Origin: Algoriphagus vanfongensis DSM 17529
Lineage (GTDB): Bacteria > Bacteroidota > Bacteroidia > Cytophagales > Cyclobacteriaceae
Assembly: GCF_000429465.1 (NCBI RefSeq)
Contig: NZ_AUBX01000016.1
Coordinates: forward strand, 340,003 to 404,002
Reading direction: 5' to 3'
Length of the DNA stretch: 64,000 nucleotides
Shown here: piece by piece, positions 17,333 through 24,707 of the stretch
How the letters are laid out: every line of letters starts with the position of its first letter
Position numbering within the stretch: the first letter of the stretch is position 1
Position numbers and translations under genes: made by a program
Notes under the pieces: generated by a model
Databases searched by the model: none
Told to the model about the DNA's origin: nothing
The model's input: the letters and a program-made list of their open reading frames with translations, nothing else

Positions 17333-18652
17333 TTATTTCTTTTTGAGATAAAGTGTTTTGCGGGTGGAGGCGTCACATTTGGCCCAGTCAGCAATCCTAT
17401 AGCCGATCACCCAAGCGATTTTGCCTTCTGAAATCAATACTTTGACGCGTTCCTTTTCGGCAAGAGATACTTTCAAATCTATCAAAAAGTCCGAAATCTT
17501 TTTGCTGTTTTTCATCCCTAGCGGGATAAATTTATCTCCCTGCTCCCATGACCGGATCTCCAGTGGGAAACTGATTTTTTCCAGATCCAGCATCGCATTT
17601 TCTTTGGATTTGTCCAGAGGGGTATCTCCTGCTACTTTGAGTAGTTCATAGCGAGTATTTCCCAGCAGGCATTCGATATCATCTTTTTGGAGTGTGATCG
17701 ATGTGAATTTTTCAGCCTGCGGAGCTAAGATAAGTGTCTCTCGGTCTACAGTCAGTCGGTAGAGACTGTTTTCAAAAAACTTCCCTGATTCTGGATGTTG
17801 GATTGTTTGGAGGATTTCTTCTGCTTGATCCGAATTAAAACCATAAGGTTTTAGCCAGAAATACAAAAGAGAGGTGGCTCCTGATGTATGCTTGACAGCT
17901 GAAATGGGCAGAAACTGAAAGTCATCTTCCGTCCTGACTTGATTGGACAGCCAGTATTGCATGAGGGAGGAAAATGCTTTCGAAGCATCTTTGATGCGGG
18001 AAAAGCTATGTAGCAGGTTTTTGCGGGAGTCTGGAGCGGTTTGCAACAGCGCAGGCAATGACTCTAGCCTAAGCTTGTTCCTTTTATAATCTGTTTTGCT
18101 ATTGGATGAATCTTCTCTCCAGATGATGTTGTGTTCTGAGGCAAAGTCTGCGATTTGAGTTCTTGAAAATGGAAGCAGTGGCCGGATCAAATGGCCGCGC
18201 CTTTCAGCCATACCGATCATACCGTCCAGTCCCGTTCCTCGTAATAGATTTAAAAAAACAGTTTCTATCTGGTCATCTTCCTGATGGGCTAGGATGATCC
18301 CTTTGAGGTTTCTGGAGCTTCTCACCTGCTCAAACCAATCGTAGCGGATTTCTCGCGCTGCCATTTGGATGGATATTTTTTGGTTTTCGGCTACCTCGTA
18401 AGCATCTGCTGCATGGATATGGCAGACCAAGTCATGGGAGGCGCACCAGTTTTTGACAAAAACTTCGTCTCCATCGCTTTCCTCTGCTCTCAGATGAAAA
18501 TTAACATGGGCGACTTCAAAAGGAATGTGGCTTTCGATAAGTAGGCATCCCAAAACCATGCTGTCTATCCCTCCGCTACAGGCAAAAAGATAGGTGGATT
18601 TCGGATCGAGAAGAGACTTTTGGCGTATATGCTCTTGAAAAGCTGTGATCAT
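17333..18652 (-). CDS. tilS: tRNA(Ile)-lysidine synthase
   Basis: Converts C34 of the CAU-anticodon tRNA-Ile to lysidine so that AUA is read as Ile; essential in most bacteria. The start at 18652 (ATG) gives 439 residues; a longer frame to 18688 has no supporting feature and would cross the promoter of the divergent gene. The ATP PP-loop SGGIDS lies at residues 26-31, followed by VAHVNFHLRAEES and AHQEDDQIETVFLNLLRGTG (N-type ATPase family). The C-terminal domain carries the TilS-type GDKFIPLGMKNSKKISDFL. Cotranscribed with the cNMP-binding gene downstream. Confidence 0.94.
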   Translation of the reverse strand: MITAFQEHIRQKSLLDPKSTYLFACSGGIDSMVLGCLLIESHIPFEVAHVNFHLRAEESDGDEVFVKNWCASHDLVCHIHAADAYEVAENQKISIQMAAREIRYDWFEQVRSSRNLKGIILAHQEDDQIETVFLNLLRGTGLDGMIGMAERRGHLIRPLLPFSRTQIADFASEHNIIWREDSSNSKTDYKRNKLRLESLPALLQTAPDSRKNLLHSFSRIKDASKAFSSLMQYWLSNQVRTEDDFQFLPISAVKHTSGATSLLYFWLKPYGFNSDQAEEILQTIQHPESGKFFENSLYRLTVDRETLILAPQAEKFTSITLQKDDIECLLGNTRYELLKVAGDTPLDKSKENAMLDLEKISFPLEIRSWEQGDKFIPLGMKNSKKISDFLIDLKVSLAEKERVKVLISEGKIAWVIGYRIADWAKCDASTRKTLYLKKK

Positions 18653-18684
18653 TGACCAAAAATAGCTTTTTATACTAATTTTGC
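18652..18684 (+). promoter_or_regulatory. Bacteroidetes-type promoter for the OstA-like gene
   Basis: TTG at 18652-18654, 21 bases, then TAATTTTG at 18676-18683, matching the TTG/TAnnTTTG consensus of the Bacteroidetes primary sigma factor. The ATG of the OstA-like gene at 18701 follows within 20 bases, so the leader would be very short. The -33 element touches the start codon of the divergent tilS. Confidence 0.65.
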
Positions 18685-18700
18685 CCACTTGAAATCGCCG

Positions 18701-20392
18701 ATGAAATTATCATATCCCTTTTCTATTTTGCTTTTCTTCTGGCTAGCAAGCGTAGAAATTGTCAATGCTCAAGATCAGAAGATCTTAAACTTTAATCAAG
18801 CAGACTCTCTTGTTGGGCAAAATGACTTTACCCGTTTTTTGGGAAATGTGGTGATGACCCATCAAAACACGCTGATCCATTGTGATTCTGCACATTTTTT
18901 CAAATCACAAAACATGGCGAAATTCTATGGGAGGGTTAAAATTGAGGATTTGGAAGATCCTGTCACGACTACCAGCGCTTACGCGGAGTACGATGGGGCC
19001 ACCAAGCTTGCCAAGCTTCGGAATAATGTGGTCTTCAAAAATGAAGAAACTACGCTGTATACGGATTTTCTCAATTATGACCGGGCGGCCAATGTAGCTA
19101 CTTACTTCAATGATGGAAAAGTAGTGGACTCGACCAATGTGCTGACCAGTGAGAGGGGGAGATATGATGTCAATCTGGAAAAAATCACTTTTCAAGAGGA
19201 TGTAGTTTTGGTCAACCCGGACTACACTCTCAAGACAGGTCATCTCATTTATCTTACCATTCCTAAAACGGCCGAAACGATTGGCTTGACCAATCTGGTA
19301 TCTAAGGACGGGAACACCCTAGATGCGCAGAAAGGGAGTTTTTATGATACCCAGAACAAAAAATTTCGATTTTATGATGGAGTCGTAGAGACAGAGACTA
19401 GTAGGGTCAAAGCCGAAGAGCTCCTCTACGATGAACTGGAAGCCTACTATGAGGGGAACGAAAATGTGCGGGTGTTCAACAAAGAGCGGGAAGTTGAGAT
19501 TTTTGGTGATTCTGGTGAGTTTTGGGAAAACAGGGGCTATAGCCGGGTTCACGGAAATGCACTGGTGCGAAGATATTTTGAGCAAGACACGCTCTATTTG
19601 GCGGCGGATACCTTGATTTCTCAAGATCATGAGTCGGACACCGCACGCTATCTGACAGCCTTTCGGTCGATTCAATTGGTCAAAACATCGCTTTCGGGGA
19701 TTGCAGATTCTTTGGTTTACAATTACAATGATTCCACGATTGAGCTGTTTCAAGACCCTGTCATCTGGAATGAAAAGAGTCAGATTTCGGCAGACTCCAT
19801 GGTGTTTTTTATAGAAAATGAAGAGCTAAGGAGAGCGACGATGACAAAAAATGCGTTTGCTGTCATGACGGATACTTTGTTTAATTACAATCAAATGAAA
19901 GGTCGGAGATTGATGGCTTTCTTTGATGCAGGGCAAATCAGTAGGCTGGATATAGATGGTAATGGAGAGTCGCTTTACTATGCGCTAGAAGGTGACTCGC
20001 TCAATCAGGGGATCAATAGGACTCTGTCAGCGACGATCAGTATGAGATTTAAAGAGGGGGCGATCCAGCGAGTTAATTATGGAGTGAAGCCTGATGGGAA
20101 ATTTATCCCAGTCCAGTTGGTCAATGATGAAACCTCCAAACTTGAAGGGTTTCAATGGAGGCTAGAGGAGAAACCTGATATGGAGGACATTGATGCTTGG
20201 AGAAAAGTAGTGGAAATAGACCTCAATGAAAAAAATCTGTTCAATGAGCCGGATGCGGAGATTCGAATGCCTACTGATGAGGAGATTCGAAAGTCCCTAG
20301 AAAAGAAAGGTTTGTCCACTGAAAAAAGTGGTTTGTCACCATTGAAGCGCATCAATAACCTCCCAAACGATCAAATGCCTGAAAAATTTTAA
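18701..20392 (+). CDS. OstA-like / LptA-domain periplasmic protein
   Basis: 563 residues. The ATG at 18701 is preferred over the TTG at 18689 because it begins the signal peptide (hydrophobic core followed by EIVNAQ) and sits correctly relative to the promoter. The mature part is a series of LptA/OstA-type beta strands (GNVVMTHQNTLIHCDSAHFF, FYGRVKI, GRYDVNLEKITFQEDVVLVN, GNALVRRYFEQDTLYLAADT), the jelly-roll that carries lipopolysaccharide across the periplasm. It is longer than E. coli LptA (185 residues), as is usual for the Bacteroidetes form. Likely role: outer-membrane lipid A/LPS transport. Confidence 0.87.
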   Translation: MKLSYPFSILLFFWLASVEIVNAQDQKILNFNQADSLVGQNDFTRFLGNVVMTHQNTLIHCDSAHFFKSQNMAKFYGRVKIEDLEDPVTTTSAYAEYDGATKLAKLRNNVVFKNEETTLYTDFLNYDRAANVATYFNDGKVVDSTNVLTSERGRYDVNLEKITFQEDVVLVNPDYTLKTGHLIYLTIPKTAETIGLTNLVSKDGNTLDAQKGSFYDTQNKKFRFYDGVVETETSRVKAEELLYDELEAYYEGNENVRVFNKEREVEIFGDSGEFWENRGYSRVHGNALVRRYFEQDTLYLAADTLISQDHESDTARYLTAFRSIQLVKTSLSGIADSLVYNYNDSTIELFQDPVIWNEKSQISADSMVFFIENEELRRATMTKNAFAVMTDTLFNYNQMKGRRLMAFFDAGQISRLDIDGNGESLYYALEGDSLNQGINRTLSATISMRFKEGAIQRVNYGVKPDGKFIPVQLVNDETSKLEGFQWRLEEKPDMEDIDAWRKVVEIDLNEKNLFNEPDAEIRMPTDEEIRKSLEKKGLSTEKSGLSPLKRINNLPNDQMPEKF

Positions 20393-20444
20393 AAGGCTTA
20401 ACAAGTATTAAGAGGATTTTTTCAGTAAACCGTTACCCAAGACG

Positions 20445-20452
20445 TATTTTTG
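20445..20452 (+). promoter_or_regulatory. -7 element upstream of the T9SS cargo gene
   Basis: TATTTTTG matches TAnnTTTG and lies 54 bases before the ATG at 20507. No clear TTG is found at the expected distance upstream, so only the -7 box is supported. Confidence 0.4.
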
Positions 20453-20506
20453 TGCGTATATTAATTGCAGTTAAACAACTGAGTGGCGTATCGATTAAAA
20501 CTTTAC

Positions 20507-21223
20507 ATGAAGACTTTTCTCAAATTTTTTACCTGGCTATTGCTTGCGTTTCCTTTATTTTCGGAAGCGCAACAAGTCCATGTATTGAGTGAAGGCTTGG
20601 ATTTCGTCGGAGATATCGGTAGCAGTCACAGAAAAACGGTCATTCTCCAGAATGAATCCGAACAGACTAAAACATACTTTCTCAAGAATATTGCAGGCAA
20701 TGTCGGGTCTTCCCAGCGCATGAAAATTTGTGTAGGGGAGCAGTGCTATGATGCCAAGAGAGATTTGGCCAAAGTCAAGTTGACATTGAAGCCAGGCGAA
20801 ATTCTGACAGATATGTATTTGGACTTTGATATGGGGATCGCTGAGTCTCGTGGAAGCTTTGAGTTGGTGTTTGTCAATCAGGACAACTTGCGAGAAGCAT
20901 TCGTCGTCGAGGCTGAATACAATGTCCGCAACCCGGATAAAAGAGCAGATGATTTTGATTATGAATCTATTTCTCTGTCTGATGTCTATCCCAATCCAAG
21001 TCATAGAATAGCTCAATTTGACTATCAGGTCAAAGACCAACAAGCAAAAGCAAAAATCTCCATCAATAGCTTCATCGGGAATCCCGTAGCTGAATATGAA
21101 CTTGATCCGGAGAGAAATTCCTTGGTGATCAACGTGAGTGATTTCAACCCAGGCGTATATTTCTACACGCTTTTTGTCGACAATAAAAATATTGTGACCA
21201 AAAAACTCGTTGTGAAGAAGTAA
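20507..21223 (+). CDS. Small T9SS type A sorting-domain protein
   Basis: 238 residues. The ATG at 20507 gives a good signal peptide (WLLLAFPLFSEAQ); an upstream GTG at 20483 adds eight residues without benefit. Residues about 25-145 are an unrecognised beta-rich domain with two cysteines (ICVGEQC) that may form a disulfide. Residues 158-238 are a type IX secretion C-terminal domain (DVYPNPS at 159-165, GVYFYTLF, ending KKLVVKK). The protein should be exported by the T9SS and then released or attached at the surface. It is small for a T9SS cargo. Its function is unknown. Confidence 0.85.
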   Translation: MKTFLKFFTWLLLAFPLFSEAQQVHVLSEGLDFVGDIGSSHRKTVILQNESEQTKTYFLKNIAGNVGSSQRMKICVGEQCYDAKRDLAKVKLTLKPGEILTDMYLDFDMGIAESRGSFELVFVNQDNLREAFVVEAEYNVRNPDKRADDFDYESISLSDVYPNPSHRIAQFDYQVKDQQAKAKISINSFIGNPVAEYELDPERNSLVINVSDFNPGVYFYTLFVDNKNIVTKKLVVKK

Positions 21224-21246
21224 AACGATCATCTCATTCTATCCAT

Positions 21247-21276
21247 TTGAATACCAATTAATATCCCGTATATTTG
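21247..21276 (+). promoter_or_regulatory. Consensus Bacteroidetes promoter for the bamD operon
   Basis: TTG at 21247-21249, 19-base spacer, TATATTTG at 21269-21276: a full match to TTG-N19-TAnnTTTG. The bamD ATG at 21288 is only 11 bases after the -7 box, leaving a leader of a few bases at most. Confidence 0.8.
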
Positions 21277-21287
21277 CGGTCTTGAAA

Positions 21288-22199
21288 ATGAACATGCGCA
21301 TACAACCCCTATTTATTCTACTTCTTGTGCTGGTTTTCGGTGCTTGTGGACCTTTCAATAAGTTGGAAAAAAGCACCAACTGGGAAGAACTCTATGAGGG
21401 TGCCAATAAATACTACCAAGAAGGAGAGTATAATAAAGCCATCATTCTTTACGATAAAGTCCTTCCGGTGATCCGGGGAAGTGAAAAAGCGGAATTGGCG
21501 GATTATAACTACGCAAATTGTCATTTCAAGACAAAGCGATATATCGAGGCTGCCGGCTATTTCAGTAATTTCTATAGAACTTACAGCCGAAGTCCTTTGG
21601 CTGAGGAAGCATTGTTTATGAATGCGTATTCTCTCTATTTGGATGCGCCTGATTTCAATCTAGATCAGCAAAGTAGTCAAGAAGCGGTAGCAGCGATCCA
21701 AAATTTTGTAACAAGATTTCCTGGATCTGCCAGCTTTGAGAGAGCGATGGAAATGCTCGAGGATTTAGAAAGTAGATTTGAAGAAAAGGCCTACCATGAG
21801 GCTGCGATGTACTACAGATTGAAGGACGGACTCTATCCGGGGGATTTCTATCGTGCCTGCATTGTCAATTTCCAGAATTTTGCAAAAGACTATCCTGAAA
21901 GCAAATACAACGAAGAGCTGGCTTACAAATTAGTAGAAGTAGGCTACGTGTACGCTGAAAACAGTGTTTTCGTCAAGAAAGAAGAACGCTTGAATGACGC
22001 TTTGAAGTTTGCTACGAATTTTCAGAGAAGATATCCAGATAGTAAGTTTCTGGCAGAAGTAAAGGAATATGAGGCTGATACCAAGGAGGAACTTGAGTCT
22101 CATATGAAAACAAAACAGCAAATAGCAGAACGAACTGCAAAAGCTGAGGCTGAAGCTGCTGCGCAAGTGGCAGAGCAACCCAAAACAGATAATAAATAA
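21288..22199 (+). CDS. bamD: Outer membrane assembly lipoprotein BamD
   Basis: 303 residues, lipoprotein (FGACGP lipobox near residue 20), with tetratricopeptide-like repeats (EELYEGANKYYQEGEYNKA, AELADYNYANCHFKTKRYIE, SPLAEEALFMNAYSLY), as in BamD, the helical scaffold that works with BamA to insert beta-barrel proteins. The C-terminus ends in an Ala/Glu/Lys-rich tail. Starts at 21288 and 21294 are both possible; both keep the signal. The downstream order rpoZ, coaBC, DUF4835, recN is the conserved Bacteroidetes arrangement, and the gene probably heads that operon. Confidence 0.92.
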   Translation: MNMRIQPLFILLLVLVFGACGPFNKLEKSTNWEELYEGANKYYQEGEYNKAIILYDKVLPVIRGSEKAELADYNYANCHFKTKRYIEAAGYFSNFYRTYSRSPLAEEALFMNAYSLYLDAPDFNLDQQSSQEAVAAIQNFVTRFPGSASFERAMEMLEDLESRFEEKAYHEAAMYYRLKDGLYPGDFYRACIVNFQNFAKDYPESKYNEELAYKLVEVGYVYAENSVFVKKEERLNDALKFATNFQRRYPDSKFLAEVKEYEADTKEELESHMKTKQQIAERTAKAEAEAAAQVAEQPKTDNK

Positions 22200-22211
22200 A
22201 CAACATATAGT

Positions 22212-22529
22212 ATGGCTACAAATCCGTCTATTATCACTCGCGACTTGGACAAAGTTGCTGCTCGTACCGAGAACATCTACGAATCTCTACATGTAGTGGG
22301 TCAGAGAGCGAAGCAAATCTCCGGCAATTTGAAGGAAGAATTGAACAACAAACTTTCTGAATTTGCCTCTACAGTAGATAATTTGGAAGAAGTATTTGAA
22401 AACAAGGAGCAGATTGAAATCTCCAAGTTCTACGAAAGAATGCCAAAACCTTCTACGCTAGCGATGGAAGAGTTTCTAGAAGGAAAAGTATATCACAGAT
22501 ATCCGGAGCAGGAAGAAGAAGGCCAATAA
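22212..22529 (+). CDS. rpoZ: RNA polymerase omega/Rpb6-like subunit
   Basis: 105 residues of the Bacteroidetes omega type. The Rpb6-like core appears as SIITRDLDKVAARTENIYES followed by a helix with VVGQRAKQIS, then an acidic C-terminal tail. Omega helps fold and hold the beta-prime subunit. It lies 12 bases after bamD and one base before coaBC, the order found across the phylum, which supports the call despite low similarity to proteobacterial RpoZ. Confidence 0.85.
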   Translation: MATNPSIITRDLDKVAARTENIYESLHVVGQRAKQISGNLKEELNNKLSEFASTVDNLEEVFENKEQIEISKFYERMPKPSTLAMEEFLEGKVYHRYPEQEEEGQ

Positions 22530-22530
22530 C

Positions 22531-23745
22531 ATGAGCCTTCAAGGAAAGCGGATTATACTAGGAGTAAGTGGCAGTATTGCGGCTTACAAGTCCGCACACC
22601 TGACCCGATTATTAGTCAAAGAAGGAGCAGAAGTGCAAATTATTATGAGCACTTCTGCTCTTGATTTTATTACCCCTTTGACCCTTTCTACACTTTCCAA
22701 AAGACCAGTCTATCATCAATTTCAAAAAGATGAAACTGGTGAATGGAACAATCACGTGGAGTTAGGCCTTTGGGCAGATCTATTTTTAGTGGCACCAATG
22801 AGTGCCAATACCTTGGGTAAATTTGCCAATGGAATCTGTGACAATCTGCTGACGGCCACTTACCTCTCGGCCCGATGTCCGGTCATGCTAGCTCCTGCCA
22901 TGGACTTGGATATGTATCAGCATCCCTCTGTCCGCAAAAACTTAGAAACGGTTCAATCCTTTGGAAACCATTTGCTGGATGCAGAATCCGGTGAATTGGC
23001 AAGCGGCCTCAGTGGAAAAGGCCGAATGATGGAGCCAGAGCATATAGTGGAGCAAGTCAAGAGGTTTTTTACGTCAAAGTTAGATTTTCAAGGAAAGAAG
23101 GTTCTGATTACACTTGGGCCTACTCAAGAAGCGATCGATCCGGTTCGCTATATCAGTAATCATTCAAGCGGTAAAATGGGCATGGCTCTCGCGGAGCAAT
23201 TGAAAGAGCAGGGTGCAGAAGTGTATGTAGTAGCAGGTCCTATCCATATTTCTGTTGATAAAAGTAAATTTCACTGGCTGGACGTCATGTCTGCCCAGGA
23301 GATGTTTGATGCTAGTGCCGAGATTCACCCCAAGATGGATGTTGTGATTTTTGCGGCGGCAGTAGCAGACTATGGTCCTGCAGAGGTGGCGCCAGAGAAA
23401 ATCAAAAAGAGTGAGGATACGATGCAGATTCGTTTGAAGAAGAATATCGATATAGCATTGACTCTGGGAAATCAGAAACATCCGAATCAGCTTCATGTCG
23501 GGTTTGCTTTGGAGACTGAAAATGAATCAGCTCACGCAAAGGCTAAACTCGCGAAGAAAAACTTTGATATGATCGTGCTCAATTCCATGAAGGAAAAGGG
23601 AGCCGGATTTCGTGGGGACACCAATAAGGTCCATATTTTCACCAAAAATGGAAAGCAAGTGGAATCTAGCCTGATGCAAAAATCAGAAATCGCTTCCATG
23701 ATTCTGGATGAAATCAAAAAAATGTCCAGCTGGACAGAAGCCTGA
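22531..23745 (+). CDS. coaBC: Bifunctional phosphopantothenoylcysteine decarboxylase / phosphopantothenate-cysteine ligase
   Basis: Two steps of coenzyme A synthesis in one 404-residue protein. The N-terminal flavodoxin-like CoaC domain has GVSGSIAAYKS (11-21) and His75 at the catalytic position. The usual PxMNxxMW motif reads PAMDLDMY (Asp125), and the position of the E. coli active-site Cys158 is Ser158 (ELASGLSGKGRM). The CoaB domain from about 188 has LGPTQEAIDPVRYISNHSSG, VIFAAAVADY and EKIKK. The substitutions may be normal for the phylum; see findings. Same operon as rpoZ (one-base gap). Confidence 0.93.
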   Translation: MSLQGKRIILGVSGSIAAYKSAHLTRLLVKEGAEVQIIMSTSALDFITPLTLSTLSKRPVYHQFQKDETGEWNNHVELGLWADLFLVAPMSANTLGKFANGICDNLLTATYLSARCPVMLAPAMDLDMYQHPSVRKNLETVQSFGNHLLDAESGELASGLSGKGRMMEPEHIVEQVKRFFTSKLDFQGKKVLITLGPTQEAIDPVRYISNHSSGKMGMALAEQLKEQGAEVYVVAGPIHISVDKSKFHWLDVMSAQEMFDASAEIHPKMDVVIFAAAVADYGPAEVAPEKIKKSEDTMQIRLKKNIDIALTLGNQKHPNQLHVGFALETENESAHAKAKLAKKNFDMIVLNSMKEKGAGFRGDTNKVHIFTKNGKQVESSLMQKSEIASMILDEIKKMSSWTEA

Positions 23746-23768
23746 TAATTTCTTTTATTTTTAGGGGA

Positions 23769-24671
23769 ATGAAAAAACTCTGCCTTACACTTTTTTTGCT
23801 TTTGCCAACCCTGTTAGCTTTTTCTCAGGAACTCAATTTCACTGTGATTATCAATAGTGATCGGGCTAGAATCCAGAATACGGATATTTTTGAGCAGATG
23901 AAAACAGCCTTTGAACAGTTTCTGAATGGTAGATCATGGACTTCGGATGAGTTTAGACCGGAGGAGAGAATCAAGGGGAATCTGCTTATCACGATCAATG
24001 ATGTTCCGCAAGTGGGCGTCTATTCTGCTACAGTACAAGTACAGACGGTGCGGCCTGTCTATGGAACCGGTTATGAGAGTTTGGTTTTTAATTTTGCAGA
24101 TCGTAACTGGAATTTCGAATTCATAGAATCTCAGCCTTTAGAGTTCAATCGCTTTACGTTCCTTAACAACATCAGTTCACTGCTGGCTTTTTATGCCAAT
24201 ATCACACTGGGGCTGGACTACGATACATTTGAGGACAATGGAGGGCAGCAGTTTTTTGCGGTAGCCAATGACATCGTCAACAATGCACAGCAATCCGGAA
24301 GAGCCGGATGGGTACAAAATGCCGGCGACAGAAGATCACGGTATTGGCTGATCAATGATATCTATACCTCATCTGTTTACTCCTCTATTCGAGAGGCCTA
24401 TTATCTCTATCATCGCCAGGGATTGGATCTGCTTCAGGTAGAGCCGGATAAGGCATACGAGAATATTTTGGAATCTATCCGTTTGGTAGCTGAAGCCAAT
24501 AAGACACAGCCAAATGGGATTTTTACGATTTCGTTTATGGATGCGAAAAGTGATGAAATCTCCCAAATCCTGAAGAATGCTCCGCTAGAAATCCGAACGG
24601 AAGCAGTGGAGTTGCTGTTGGAAGTAGATCCAAATAATGCCAGAAAGTACAACGAGCTGCTGAAAAGCTAA
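23769..24671 (+). CDS. DUF4835 family protein (T9SS-associated PorD-like)
   Basis: 300 residues, signal peptide ending AFSQ, then a single DUF4835 domain (ELNFTVIINSDRARIQNTDI, FVFNGRS-like FEQFLNGRSWT, QVGVYSATVQVQTVRPVY). Members are found next to coaBC and recN across Bacteroidetes, as here. Some annotations connect the family to the type IX secretion system under the name PorD; I recall this but cannot confirm it here. Probably periplasmic or outer-membrane associated. No catalytic motif is visible. Confidence 0.85.
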   Translation: MKKLCLTLFLLLPTLLAFSQELNFTVIINSDRARIQNTDIFEQMKTAFEQFLNGRSWTSDEFRPEERIKGNLLITINDVPQVGVYSATVQVQTVRPVYGTGYESLVFNFADRNWNFEFIESQPLEFNRFTFLNNISSLLAFYANITLGLDYDTFEDNGGQQFFAVANDIVNNAQQSGRAGWVQNAGDRRSRYWLINDIYTSSVYSSIREAYYLYHRQGLDLLQVEPDKAYENILESIRLVAEANKTQPNGIFTISFMDAKSDEISQILKNAPLEIRTEAVELLLEVDPNNARKYNELLKS

Positions 24672-24682
24672 AACGGATTTTT

Positions 24683-24690
24683 TAGCTTTG
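24683..24690 (+). promoter_or_regulatory. -7 element upstream of recN
   Basis: TAGCTTTG matches TAnnTTTG, 17 bases before the recN ATG. No TTG is seen at the right distance, so an internal promoter for recN is possible but only half supported. Confidence 0.4.
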
Positions 24691-24707
24691 TGAGAATCTA
24701 AATTCCC

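Noticed and set aside
20555..21232. Minus-strand frame of 225 codons opposite the T9SS cargo gene
   Set aside because: The plus-strand frame has a signal peptide and a sorting domain; the antisense frame has neither.
23769..24671. Calling DUF4835 a proven T9SS gene
   Set aside because: The link to the T9SS is recalled from family naming and not visible in the sequence, so only a hedged call was made.
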